From Tolypeutes matacus (lineage: Eukaryota > Chordata > Mammalia > Cingulata > Chlamyphoridae): a stretch of DNA of 64,000 nucleotides. The stretch is from NCBI GenBank assembly GCA_026826555.1, contig JAKSZT010053764.1:12932536-12996535 (forward strand). Direction: 5' to 3'. The position numbers and the translations under genes are program-made. Below, piece after piece: positions 1 to 10,990 of the stretch. Within the stretch, counting starts at the first letter, position 1, and the number at the start of each line of letters is the position of its first letter. The notes under the pieces are model-generated. The model searched no databases. It was not told the origin of the DNA and saw nothing but the letters and a program-made list of their open reading frames with translations.

Positions 1-2185
1 TGTACTAACTTAATTATGAAATACCTCTATTTTCAATGTCATTTATTTCTTGGCCTGCATTTTCTTATTTTGTCCCTGTTGATTACAAAATTCATACTCA
101 GACTTTAGCTTTCATTTATATTAAGGCAATTTAAAAATGACCTGCTTTTCTTTCTGATGATGAGATGACATTAAATGATCCCAGAATGTCAATGGAAAAT
201 CAATGGAAAGCAAAAAAAAAATCCAAACACTGAAAAGAAAAATAATTTTAACATTATTTTTCAATTTAGCCTATTCCTTCTAAAAAGAAGATTCCTTCTA
301 ACAAGAGGAATCTAACAAGAGGTTTCAAATTTTCCCAAATTGCAGAAAATTAGAAAACAAAACAATTGCATTACCTTCATACACAGTATTTTAAAATGAT
401 ATTAGGTATATACACATACATTATCTCATTTAGTCTTCAATAAAATCCTGTGTGAAAGTGGTGAAGAATAAATTGATTCAGAAAGGTAATTATGTGTGTC
501 CAGCCCTGTCTCCTATTTATACATATATAAAATAAATTAGCTGTTATTTCTTCATTAATGGAAAAACTATGCAACGGGCTGTCACATACAGTTGTGCTAC
601 TTGGATACTTGGATGCTTAGCCCCGTAGGCACCTTACAAGTATTCCCATAATTACTGAGGTATTTGGAACTAATATCCAATGGCTCCATGTAATTCCCAT
701 GAAGAATGTAAACACTTGACTTTACTAAAGCATACCTGCACAAAAATCTCAGACGAAAGGACCAAATCATAAGGCATCATATGCTCTGGAATAATTTCCA
801 GTCCCAAACAGCACAGTAACAACCCTCTATCATTTAGTGTGTAGAATCTCCCTGCCCCCAATTAAACGCTTTTCTTCAAAAAAGTGATAAACCCATTAAC
901 AACAAGCAGTGAGTTCAGGAGCACAATCTTTTACTTTATTTTTTTCATTATCCCCAATGCTTAGTTATTTATCATGTAACCAATACAGAAGTGTGCTCAT
1001 TGAGGGACAAAATATATTTTATATAGTGTGAACTGGGTTAGGTGACTAACTACTCAAATATTAGACCAGCATCCGGAATGGGAAATCCAGTTTGCAAGTT
1101 GCTGGAGACAAGTAATTCAGCACACTGCTCAAAATTATGGGGAGCTTTCAGCTTTGACTCCTAGGAGGCCCATACTCATAATACTGAGGTTAATGTCAAT
1201 GTCAGCTCTATACCCGTTATCTCCATACAAATCTATACAATGGAATTTTGGTCTGCAAAAACACATGCGTTATCACTTCATGGTCTCTTTTATTTCCTGT
1301 TTGGGCCCACCCTTTGCCCTGTACGATTCATAAATCTACACCATGATTCCCGAGGGATGTGCTTTGAGAAATAGCTATAAGCACTGAATTCACCTTCAGA
1401 AGGTTCTAGTCTTATTTTTGTTTATTGCTCAAGGTAGGAATTTGGGGCTACACATACTTAAAATGTTTCAGCCTCTTAATGGAATGACAGAGCTATTCTC
1501 TTTAATGGAAAAATTCCTTTTGTTTAAGGAAACATAACTCTCAATTTGTCCACAGGGAATTTCCTAAGATAGTTTTAATATCTTGAAATGTTGATAAAAT
1601 TTCTAGAAACCTAATGTTCCAATAGATTTTATATCATGACATTATTATCTATAAGATTTATTCTCCAGTCCTTTAGGAATACTTCATAGAACCTCTGAAT
1701 ATTTCAGAATAATTTCATTAGCTGTAAAGACTTTCAAAAGTCATTTAAAACTAATTTCAAAAATGATATTTTGTATGTAAAGGACTTCAGGCTTGTCTAG
1801 TGTGTGCCTATACACAGGCAACTGAACCACTTTTAACCTTTAAAGAGAAACAAACAAAAAGTGAATTACAAGTCTGGGTTTGCTGTCAAAGCTCAGATTT
1901 TAGACTGCACAAGAGTCTGTAATCTAAAGTAAACATAAGGAAAAGAAAAAAGATGGCAGCATTAGTGGATTCAAATTAATATCATTAAAAGCCAACTCTA
2001 AATAATACATGTGTATTGCCTTGCAATGTGGTTGATATTGTCTGAATCTTTAGCAGTCAAGTCAAGCAGGTAAGACATATGGCTTTTGCCTCTCTAGGTG
2101 CTTTTGCTTCTCAGGTCCTTTTGATTTTCTGAACCTCATTTACCAGATCACTTAGGATTCCACGTGACAACTGCTCCATCTTTAC
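1..2185. other. Gene-free AT-rich unique sequence
   Basis: No open reading frame of note, no RNA gene and only one weak repeat (a possible MIR piece near 390-520). The stretch is typical AT-rich mammalian intergenic or intronic DNA. A small local duplication of a CCTTCTAA motif lies near 276-300. Nothing else stands out. Confidence 0.6.
390..520 (-). mobile_element. Possible MIR SINE fragment (antisense)
   Basis: The order of words resembles an inverted MIR core: a stretch like TATCTCATTTAGTCTTC, then a CCTGTGTGA-like word where MIR has CCCTGTGAGG, then a remnant of the A-rich GAAACTGAGG block. Divergence is high and the ends are unclear, so this is a weak call. Confidence 0.35.
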
Positions 2186-2189
2186 ATGC

Positions 2190-2420
2190 CCTTTGTTTCT
2201 CTCATTTCACAAAGGCCTGCCACTCAAGGCTGTGCGTGCACCAGCCATGGAGAGGGCGTGGGGCTCCGTTCTAGGTCATGCCGCTGCACCCCCCGCCCCC
2301 CACCGACTTCCTTCCCTGGTTCAGGTTGTGATCACCTGGTCATTGTACCAGTTAATGCTGGTGGGCCCGGTCCCTCCAGAGGGCTCCCTTCTCCTCCATT
2401 GTGCATAAAGGCAACCTAAT
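2190..2420. other. Local GC-rich patch of unknown origin
   Basis: Base composition shifts sharply to GC-rich for about 230 bases, with several CpGs and two C-runs near 2289-2302, inside very AT-rich DNA. Two overlapping plus-strand reading frames of 71-77 codons cross it, but they are rich in Pro, Ser and Arg as expected from composition alone and match no protein I know. It could be an old GC-rich insertion, a processed-pseudogene scrap or a regulatory island. Confidence 0.45.
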
Positions 2421-2469
2421 TATCCTTACTTCAAGTACCTAAATCTCCCTCTGTAGTTTCTCATTAACT

Positions 2470-2625
2470 CATTTCATTGAACTTTTATTGAGAACCTACT
2501 AGGTGAAAGCCATGGGGCAAAGTTTTATGGAAGGAAAAAGTGTAGTTCTGAAGGCAGAGCATTTGCACTCAAGAGAACCAATAAAGGACCTTAAACGGTG
2601 ATAACCATACTAGAGGCAGAAATTA
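2470..2625 (-). mobile_element. L2 LINE 3' end fragment (antisense)
   Basis: It starts with the inverted L2 tail order: CATTTCATTGAAC, TTTATTGAGAACCTACTA, then a diverged GCCATGGGGCAA where L2 has GGCACTGGGGATA. The part after about 2540 is poorly matched. Confidence 0.45.
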
Positions 2626-3235
2626 AATTGGCTATGAAGGCATGCCCCTTGCACTTTGAGATTTAGACAAATTTAGCTCAAGCTTCTTATTTCACATCAT
2701 GTGGGAATTTCAGTGTCCCTCCTTTCCCAAATTTCAGTTAATTAGCTAAGGGTTGTGGACTCAGTCACTTTTGACTCCCAGTTCCTCCTTCCTCTGGATT
2801 CCATCTCACAATTGTCTTATCTCCTAGAACTGCGCCTCTCTTTTGGCTCCAAACCTTTCCTTGATTTACATTAAAACCACAAAACAAAATGAAACACCCC
2901 AAGGCATTTATGAGTGGAAATGAAAGCAATAATATCAAGTGAAAACTGAATATCAGACATTTGTAACTAAGAATATCTTAATGGGCCCCTTTCTCTGTAG
3001 GACTTCTGCTATGTTACTCATTCAATTGGTTTTGTCCCTCCCTGCAGTTTTCCCTGTCCCAAATGTCTCTTAATTTCTTTAGTAGGAGAGTTTAAATCTC
3101 TCTTTATTGCCTCCTTCCAAGACCTGCCTTTGGCCTCACATTCTATCTCTAGGTAGCCCACCAAGGCATTTTCCTAAACAAAGTACCCTTCCTAAGAGAC
3201 AATTGGGGGCTAGCATATAACAAGTTTTCACCTGG
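2626..3235. other. Unique AT-rich interval, pyrimidine-rich in places
   Basis: No gene visible. Between 2755 and 3180 the plus strand is rich in CTCC/CTTCC words, which may be remnants of a sense L2 ORF, but I could not align it convincingly. Confidence 0.4.
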
Positions 3236-3239
3236 CTAG

Positions 3240-4090
3240 AAAGTAGGACTGATAAACTGTTTCACAATTTTTGAAATAGTGTAAAGCTTTCTTGGGATGG
3301 TATTTAAACAGGACCTTGAGGATTCATAAGGATACGAAAAGATAGAATGATGGAGAGATTTTTTTCAGAGAGAAGTGATAGATTGAACAATTGCAAACAG
3401 AAGCCTCATAGGAAACCACCAATAGTTTAGTTTAAATGGAAAGAGGTTACCTAATGTATGAAAAGAACTAAAATGAGAGAAATTGGAAATGCAAGGTAGA
3501 AGCAGATCATGAAGGGTGGTATATTCCAGAATAAGGCATCAGGTTTTTAGGAGATACAGGGGGCCTTTAAAGTGTCTTGATCAGGGGAAGATATGATCCA
3601 AGCTACACTTGAAAACTATGAATTTGGAAACAGTAAGGAGAATAAATTTTGGCAAATGGTTAAAATTTGAGGAGGTTAGATCAGTCAGGTAAGCCAGTGG
3701 AGACTGATGGGAGCAGGAGTGTTTTGAAGCACAATCCTAGTTGCTCTGGGAATGGAACAGAGGGGGGATAGATAGCAGAAGTATTGTCAGTGCAGAATCA
3801 ACAAGATTTGGTAACTGTTTATGGTTGGTAAGGAGGACAAGTAGTAAAAGGTGTCTGAGAAGCATGTTTGGAAAGTGAGAAATGAGCTCAATTTTGGATG
3901 TTCTTCATTGCAGAGCACTTGTAAAAACATGATTGCCATTTGGGTGGAGATGCCCAACAGGCAATGGGAGAGGCTGAAATGAAGTCTGGAAGAGAAGTTA
4001 GATGTAGAGATAAAAATGGGAGTATCATCCCCATTTTGGTGGACATCATCTTTGCCTTCACCTTTACAGGCATGTAAAGTAATCTGTTCT
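3240..4090 (-). mobile_element. L2 LINE body fragment (antisense)
   Basis: Reads as the inverted ORF region of L2. In order it has a GCAGATCATGAAGGG word, a diverged AGGAGATACAGGGGGCC block, TTGATCAGGGGAAGATATGA, GATTTGGTAACTG, ATGAGCTCAATTTTGGATG and GGTGGAGATGCCCAACAGGC. These follow the order of the antisense L2 reverse-transcriptase/C-terminal region. All frames are broken by stops and indels, so it is a dead copy. The minus-strand 75-codon frame at 3888-4115 is a by-product. Confidence 0.72.
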
Positions 4091-4594
4091 TAGCACTCCA
4101 CAAACTCAACAGCATCTGCTTCTATTCAGTGTAAAAAAATAGGAATACTCTTCAGCACCATTATTCTGGAAATGAAAGTATTAAAACTCACATTTGGCTA
4201 TTAAAAATCAGACTGTGGATATCATATAAGCAGGATATGTATCAATTGTTACCTATGATCAAGCTTTCCCAGTACAGTAGAAGGTAAAGCACAAATTCAA
4301 AATTCAATTTGACAAAACTTCTCTTTATACTGGCAATCTTATGAATAGCTTTAAGTCTGGGAACCATTTGGTATTACCTAGATTGAACAACGGCTTGTTT
4401 TGGCTGTGAGAACATGAGCTTAATATGCATGTTTTTACATTTCATTTATGAAAAGACTTGCTAAATGCCTTCCAAATTATCACACAAATAGTCCTTTTGC
4501 ATATTAACATCACCCTACCAAACAGCATAAGAAGCCTAGAATGCAATGGTGATTACTTAGTCTTATTTGAATAAATTAAATCCTAGTTCAGTCA

Positions 4595-4745
4595 TGCACT
4601 AATTCACTTATTCCACAAACATTTCTCAAACACTCACTATGTGCAAATACTGTACTAACCACCAGGGAAAGATTCAAAACTAAAGCAGTGGTTATCCTGG
4701 CTCTCAAAGAACGTCACACAATAACACAGTGAGCTTTCTCCAAAT
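4595..4745 (-). mobile_element. L2 LINE 3' end (antisense)
   Basis: Shows the inverted L2 tail: TTCACTTATTCCACAAACAT, CTCACTATGTGCAAATACTG, CCAGGGAAAGATTCAAAAC, then CTCTCAAAGAACGTCAC where L2 has CCTCAAGGAGCTCAC. It is separate from the L2 body upstream and may be a second insertion. Confidence 0.65.
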
Positions 4746-4902
4746 AGGGCAAACAAAAGGTGAGGGTGTAGAAAGAGTGAGAGTTGAATTCAAATAAGAT
4801 GTAATTTTTTCTAAATCTTGCATTGATGAAGACTTGTCAGAAAAAGAATGTATTTGTATGCTGAGAAAATAGTTAAAAGTTTGGGCTTTTAAAAATAATA
4901 TT

Positions 4903-5107
4903 GAGGGATTGGGTATGGCTCAAGTAGTTGAGCTCCTGCCTCCCACATGGGGGGGTCCCAGGTTCAGTTCCCAGTGCCTCCTGAAAAAAACAAAAATGAA
5001 CAACAAGCAAAACAAACATGGGAACCAGCTCGGGAAAGCCAATGTGTCTCAGTGGTTGAGCGCTGGCTGCCCACATATGTAGTTCTGGGTTTGGTTCCTG
5101 GTACCTC
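4903..5107 (+). mobile_element. DAS-type tRNA-derived SINE, dimer
   Basis: Two tRNA-like units in tandem. The first (about 4908-4985) has TATGGCTCAAGTAGTTGAGC as its A-box region and GGTTCAGTTCCCAGTGCC as its B-box region. An A-rich linker follows, then a second unit (about 5033-5107) with GTCTCAGTGGTTGAGCGCTG and GGTTTGGTTCCTGGTACC. The layout is that of xenarthran DAS-SINEs, described as tRNA-Ala-derived. The tail is an AAT-type microsatellite. AATAATATT occurs on both sides (4894-4902 and 5141-5149) and could be the target duplication, though the tail repeat makes that ambiguous. Confidence 0.9.
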
Positions 5108-5150
5108 AAAAATAATAATAATAATGATAATGATAATAATAATAATATTC
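5108..5150. repeat. AAT/GAT microsatellite, SINE tail
   Basis: Tandem AAT units with GAT interruptions immediately follow the second tRNA-like unit. Such tails commonly arise from the A-rich SINE 3' end. Confidence 0.9.
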
Positions 5151-5224
5151 CAATTCACAAATTGGAAGTGAAGCAAACTGAATATACAACTCTAAATAAT
5201 TACTTAAACATATGATGGCATAGT

Positions 5225-5790
5225 AATACAATACTATTTTTAATATACTTTTTTATATTTATTTTTTTAAAAGATACTTAGATTACATGTTACATAAAAA
5301 AAAAAAAAAATGTAGAGGATTCCCATATGCCAAACTTCCTAACCCTCCCACACTTTCCCACATTAACAACATCCTTCATTAGTGTGGTACATTTGTTACA
5401 ATTTATGAACACATATTGGAACATTGACACTAAATGTGGATTATAGTTTACATTATAGTTTAAACTCTCTCCCACACAACTTTGTAAGTTATGATAAGAT
5501 ATATAATGGCCTATATCTGTCATTGTAACGTCATTCAGGACAATTCCAATGTCCCAAAAATGCCCCCATATTACACCTACTTTTCCCCTCTCCCTCCTCT
5601 GAGAACATCCAGGAGCCACTGCCTCCACATCAATGATAAACGTTCTTCCATTGCTAAAATAACAATAAGTCTGTTGTAGAATAGCAGTAAGTCTACTCTA
5701 GTGCATCATTCATTCCCCAATCCTGAGGATTCTGGCATGGTGATGCCCACTCCACCTCTAATAGAGAGCGGGTACAACAGACAATGAAAT
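5225..5790 (-). mobile_element. L1 3' UTR, probable xenarthran lineage (antisense)
   Basis: A T-rich start and AGATACTTAGATTACATG are followed by a run of 15 As and GAGGATTCCCATATGCC. Further on come CCCTCCCACACTTTCCCACA, CATTAGTGTGGTACATTTG, ATAATGGCCTATATCTGTCA and TGATGCCCACTCCACCTCTA. I associate this word order with the L1 3' UTR of armadillo/sloth-type genomes. The same family appears in sense orientation at 9.4-9.8 kb. The 112-codon minus-strand frame inside it is a by-product. Confidence 0.75.
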
Positions 5791-5794
5791 ATGA

Positions 5795-7225
5795 TTGTCA
5801 GTGGTTGTTTAATTGTTTTGTCATAACATAATACTAAGACAATATAGACAAAGTTTAATTTACAGTTTGATACCAATTTAAAATGTGTGTATATGTAAAC
5901 ATATATATATTTATCTTTCTTTTCACCTGAAAATCAAACTGGGAGCACTTAGCACCATTCTTGGAACAGAGTGATTTTTCAATAATTATTAACAATCATT
6001 GTCATCATTTACCTTGTGGTGTCTTCTGAGAACAAAAATAGATAATATAGGTAGAGTAAATGCTTGTTTATTCACAAAGGACATATTCAATATATGTCTA
6101 GTTTCTTTGTCCCCTTTCTATGGAGTTGCTTTAATAAATGGTCTCTAAAAATCTTTCTTGATACAAAAGGTCTGTTATTATATAAGACATTATTCCTTTC
6201 TGCATCTTAATTCTTTTAATGTGAATCTAAAGTTGGTTATACATGCCATAAAGTAAGTAAACGGTTAAAAGGGATTAATAAATGTAAGCAATATATAGGG
6301 TCAATCCAGATAATCCAGTGAAGGGAAAACGGCTGTTCTAGAACTGATGGCAACAGGTGCCATTCTGAAAATAGCCCTCTGATCTGGGAAGGTGGCAAAT
6401 TGTAAGAAATATACACAGGATTCTGTGTAGTAATAGCACTCTAAAAGAAAAAGACAATTTCCTTAACTGAAATCATAATGCACATACTTCCCAGCAACAC
6501 CTTTCAGCTATGAGAAGTATTATTTTTACCCCTAGGAGGAGTCCATGAAGAGTAATATGCCTGCAAATTAAAGCAGAAAGAACCTTAAATTTCATTTATT
6601 AGTCCATTACAGATCTCTAAAACAATGGCCAATCCAACAAGTTAACTAGAACAGGAGTGTGGTTCCTAGCTGGATGTTGTCAATGTTTTATCTACAGTAC
6701 ATATTTATTTCTCAGGACAGTATGCAAACATTAGTAGATTTTCATTCAAATACATCAGAAGTTTGACTTGATTGTAAGCAATACTAAGAAGTTTTTAACT
6801 TGTCTTGTTCTCAATTTTCTTAAATAAAGGAAATCATTTTCATCTTTGTTGTAATAATTAAATATGATAATTCATTCTAATAGCCCAGTCATTGACTCGC
6901 AGTTAGTCCTCAATAGCTATTCATTTCCGGGTTTTTTTCTTCGACCTTGCCTCCCTCTTTCCCATCCTTCCTCCTTTCCTTTTCCTTCTTTATTTTCTTC
7001 CTTCTATATTAATTCTTTGTAATCATGGATATGTTATAAGAAAATTAGTATATATTCCTTTAATGTCTTCATCTTCTTTACTTTAAAAAATACTTTAAAT
7101 CAGCATGTGTTAACACATCCTTCATTATATTTTTGTCATTCTTTTTATATTATTCATGTCTAATAGAGTTTTTGAGTAGTTGCTTTATGTTAATGTTATC
7201 AGCAATCCTCATCTAAAAATCTAAT
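5795..7225. other. Unique AT-rich interval with a CT-rich tract
   Basis: No gene or clear repeat. A low-complexity pyrimidine tract (CTTCC-type words) lies at about 6935-7005 and a short AT run near 5895-5910. Confidence 0.55.
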
Positions 7226-7227
7226 CC

Positions 7228-7325
7228 CCTTTCAATACACATTTATTGAGCACCAGGCACTGTATTAGTTTGCTGAGAGATATACATGAAAACAATGCAT
7301 TGATAAAATTTAATAAATGCTAGCA
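7228..7325 (-). mobile_element. L2 LINE 3' tail fragment (antisense)
   Basis: Contains ACACATTTATTGAGCACC, CAGGCACTGTATTAG and a diverged AGATATACATGAAAACAA block, the inverted L2 terminal order. It is short and decayed. Confidence 0.5.
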
Positions 7326-7564
7326 TTGAAGTATATGTAGGGCCAGTTTGTCACAAGATGGTGTCACCATAACTGTCTCCTGGAATGGGTTATTTCATGT
7401 TAGACCATTAATTATTTTTCCTAAACCCAGCTTATCACTGAATTGTATGTTGTTTATTATGGTTGCAATTTTGTGAGAGTATTTGAAATAAAAGAGGTAT
7501 GTCTTGGAATGGCTGTTTAACTTAATTCTCATGTAGGATGAAGTAAAGAATTAACTTTAATGAA

Positions 7565-7790
7565 CGATATTAAGCTGGTAGGGGCCAATGCTCAAATCTC
7601 AGCTCCACCTCTTGCAAACTGTATGACTTTGGAAGTTGTTTATTTCTCTGGTCTCATTTTTCTTATGTATAAAATGGGGATAACAGTAGTACTTACTTCT
7701 CAGATTTACTATGAGGATTAAGTAATGTACGTTAAATGTTTGCCATATAGTAGATGCTCAATAAAGGCTTAGGTATTAGTAATATTACTA
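7565..7790 (+). mobile_element. MIR SINE (sense)
   Basis: Nearly full MIR order: AAATCTCAGCTCCACCTCTT, ACTGTATGACTTTGGAAG, GGTCTCATTTTTCTTATGTA, AAATGGGGATAACAGTAG, TACTATGAGGATTAAG and ATAGTAGATGCTCAATAAA. AT-rich TAATATTA-type repetition follows to about 7835. Confidence 0.82.
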
Positions 7791-7974
7791 GTAATTGATA
7801 TTAATCTTAATAATATTAGTAATATTATTGTTGTTTGGCTTCAACATCTGTCATCCCTTTAGCATGATTAGTTAGGATGACTGGCCCTATGAATTGGTCA
7901 AAGAAGTAAAGTTGCTATAGTTTACTGCTAGAATCTAAAAATATTCTCTCAAGGTTTCAAATAATTACAAATAA

Positions 7975-8172
7975 TATTCACTGAACATTTACTATGTGCC
8001 AGACATGGTCCTAAACACTTGCATTATCAAATCCTTTAAGCTTCAGAATAACTCTGTGAATTAGGTATTTTATCCTCCCCATCTCACAAAAAAATTAAGT
8101 AATTATAGAAACCCGGTGGTGATGCCAATCTGTCTGCCCCCAAAGCCAGTGTGCTTAACCACTATACTGCTT
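7975..8172 (-). mobile_element. MIR SINE (antisense)
   Basis: Inverted MIR order: GAACATTTACTATGTGCCAG, ATCAAATCCTTTAAGCTTC, AACTCTGTGAATTAGGTAT, CCCCAAAGCCAGTGTGC and TTAACCACTATACTGC. It lies about 185 bases from the preceding sense MIR, so the two are convergent. Confidence 0.82.
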
Positions 8173-8174
8173 TT

Positions 8175-9414
8175 TAACAGACATGTGGGTTTTCCCCTCT
8201 TATTTTCTCAATTGTGGATTATTTGTCTTGATTTATTTTTGGCCAGCTGAAGTACATATTTGACTAATAATTTTTAATAAAGACATACTGTGAGCTGACC
8301 CATAACTAATACATTTTTCTTTTGCTTTTACACATGAAAACATTGGCTCAATATAAATACTTGGGCTGTAACATTTTTTAAAATTCTATAGATTTGAAAA
8401 AAAATCTAGATACTTCAAGCATACTCTTCTAGCATTTTAAAGTTGTAGAAGAGAAGAATGGCACAGCTTGACTTTGTTTCTTTGTTGATAACCTGAATTT
8501 CTCTCAAGACTCTTTTAAACTTTTTTAAAAATGTTGGTAACATTAACATTTTTATAAGAAAATATCTTTGGTTGATTCTGTGTTCATTTTTTTTTTAACA
8601 AGTGACAATCAAGGGTTTCTTTAATTCAGGAAAATGATTTCAAATGAGCTACTTTCATTATTGCATCTTTAACATTTGTTTTAGTTTCTTTCTAAAAACA
8701 CACATTTTTATGTTGAAAGTGGGTTTCGTAGGTTTTCTGTTAATCAGCCTCATTTTGGAAGAGTTTCTAAAAATTTTGTTCTTTACACACTGATTTGAGT
8801 TTCTATAATGTCAATTTTATCACCTCCAAAGTAGGTTTTAATTTAGTTATTGTAATTGTGCTTTCCTCTATCAGCTATTTAAAGACATCTCCATTTCTAG
8901 GTATGCTTTTTAATTTTTTTTAATATTCTGTTGTTTCCTTGTCACTTTTTGCTGAATTCATGTATTTTCTAAGCACTTTCTTTTATCTTTCTTCTGTTTC
9001 CTTAGTTAAATAATTTTTAGATGACTGCCTTTTTTAGAATCTCTAAGATTAGGGAGGGTTTCCTTGGTTTGTATATTTTTTTTATTTTAAGGCACAAGCA
9101 AGTTTCTTTCTGGTTGTACACCTTCAAGCGCAGACTATTTAGAATCTACTGTTTTAGAAAGATGCTATCTTAGCTGAACTTTGTTGGGCTTCTGTTGTGT
9201 TCCTCCCGATAAACAGACAAATAGATTTATGTTTTTTATTTAATATATAAATTATACCAATAAGCCTGTGATACTGACCCAGAGAGTTAGCAAGAACATT
9301 CATGCTCAAATTACTTAATATATATTACGCTCTTAGACATAAATAATAAATAAGTCTCTAGAATTTCTAGTTAAAAACTGAACATATTGCTAGCATGAAA
9401 ATTAAAAGATAAAA
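8175..9414. other. AT-rich interval, possible old LINE-derived DNA
   Basis: T-rich plus strand with words such as TTTTTAATATTCTG and GAATTCATGTATTTTC that could be degenerate antisense L1, but I cannot align it. No gene, RNA gene or clear repeat boundary. Confidence 0.4.
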
Positions 9415-9772
9415 CAAGGGACTGTACAACACAATGGACCCTATTGTAAATGATGGACTATAGTTAATAGTACAATTATAAAAATGTTTTTTCATGAATT
9501 ATAGCAAATGTACCACATTAATGCAAGCTGTCAATAATAGGATGGTATATGGGACAAAATAACACCCTGATGTAAACTATGAACCATAGTTAATAACACA
9601 ATTTTAATATTCTTTCATCAATTGAAACAAAGGTACCACTCTAATGCGAAGTGTTAACAATAGTGGGGTACATGGGAACACTATATTTGTTACATGATTT
9701 TTTTCTTCAAATCCACAACTTCTCTAATTAAAAAATTAAATATATATGTTGATGTAAAATGTATTAATAAAA
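9415..9772 (+). mobile_element. L1 3' UTR with internal duplication (sense)
   Basis: Contains ATGGACTATAGTTAATAG-type, ATTATAGCAAATGTACCACA and CACAACTTCTCTAATTAAAA words, ending in an A-rich tail. This is the same L1 3' UTR family as the antisense copy at 5.2-5.8 kb. The CTATAGTTAATA...ACCACATTAATGCAA block is present twice (near 9458 and 9584) with a spacing of about 126 bases and appreciable divergence. Confidence 0.72.
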
Positions 9773-9774
9773 CC

Positions 9775-10125
9775 ATTTTTTTTCTTTAAAAAATAAGCAC
9801 ATTGCAACTCCATATACAGCTCAGTTTTAAAGCTGGAGGACAGACTGAGGTCCTATATTTCATAGCTTTCATCTAGTGGTTTCTGCTTGACTGAGGTATA
9901 ATTTTCTGTCACATCTCACTATGCTCTCATAACACCCTATGCTTGTTATTTACAGCACTTAGAATTATAATTTCAAAAACAATGTTGTAATCAGCAGTTT
10001 AATGTCTATCCCCTACCTTAGAATGTAAGTCCCATAAAGTCAGGGTCCATGTTGGTATTGCTCTTTCATTACTATTTTCTCCTTTTCATGGACTTCATAG
10101 GTATGACTTCATCAGACTCTTCAGT
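9775..10125. other. Unique interval
   Basis: No repeat or gene recognised. The words around 9995-10060 (GAATGTAAGTCCCATAAAG, GGGTCCATGTTGGT) are faintly L2-3'-like in sense orientation but too diverged to call. Confidence 0.4.
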
Positions 10126-10129
10126 TCAT

Positions 10130-10837
10130 GGCACACTACAATTATTGGTTGATTTCACCATTCATTCATTTACTTATCCATTTTTATTCCCTTTTATCCA
10201 CATTCCCTTTTCTCCCTCCCACCCATAAACAATCACTTTAATGTGTCTCATTTATATACATTCTTGTAAAATAGATAAGAACTTATTTTGTTTCCTCCTG
10301 CTCTTGCACTGTTTAACACATCCATATATTATTTGGGCATTGTCTACTGCTTCTGTCTGCTCTATAGTATTCTATTAGATGGCCCTATCTCATTCACCTA
10401 CATTGCTGCCAACTCTCCACTAACACAACCACCTACTGATGAATATCCATGTGTATGAAATCTCTTGTATTTGACTAAGAATTCCTCTGGAATAGATATT
10501 CAGGAGTGGATTGCTGGGTCACAGTCTGTACATGTTCTTAATTTACTGTAGTAGTACCAGATTGTTCTCCAGAATGTCTGTCTCAGTCTAGAATATATCT
10601 ACAGGAATTGGATGAGGACTCCCGTATCACTTCCGACACTTTTCATGATTTGGCTTTCTAATTTTTGTCAATATGATGAATGAAACATGGCAGGTCATTG
10701 TTTCAATTTCCATTCCACTAACTACATGAATTTGGGCATTATTTCATTTTTGCCAAGTTTTTTTTTGGGGGGGCATGTTTTGTATGCCCTTTATCCTTTA
10801 TTTTTCTACTGGGCTGCTATCTTTTTCTTGTTGATTA
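10130..10837 (-). mobile_element. Old L1 3' end (antisense)
   Basis: Follows the inverted mammalian L1 3' UTR order: a CACCCATAAACAATCAC-like word, CATTTATATACATTCTTGT, TATTCAGGAGTGGATTGCTG, GATTGTTCTCCAGAATG and TTTCCATTCCACTAAC, ending near CTTGTTGATTAGG. Split from its ORF2 part by the MIR at 10838-10990. Confidence 0.62.
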
Positions 10838-10990
10838 GGCATGATAACACTAACCAACTCACATGATTATGAGACTTGAATGAGCTAATATATATCTAAA
10901 TATATACTAGATATACAGAGCTAAGTATATCTTAGAAAAGTGTCTGTACATACTAAGCATTATATAAATGTTGCCATTATGGTAACTATA
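10838..10990 (+). mobile_element. MIR SINE fragment (sense), inside L1
   Basis: Has the right half of MIR: GATAACACTAACCAACTCAC, GAGACTTGAATGAGCTAAT, a TACTAAGCATTATATAAATG end and TTGCCATTAT. It sits between the 3' UTR and ORF2-like parts of an antisense L1. Confidence 0.55.

Noticed and set aside
2186..2419. CpG island promoter
   Set aside because: Too short, with too few CpGs, and no transcript or exon follows.
4903..5107. tRNA genes at SINE A/B boxes (also at 26.4, 31.7-32.0 and 63.5-63.8 kb)
   Set aside because: The boxes belong to tRNA-derived SINEs. No intact cloverleaf with anticodon and acceptor stem is seen.
5290..5628. 112-codon minus-strand frame
   Set aside because: Lies within an L1 3' UTR, which is noncoding.
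9440..9700. Direct repeats as a CRISPR-like or satellite array
   Set aside because: Only two diverged units inside an L1 3' UTR. The organism is a mammal, so CRISPR is not expected.
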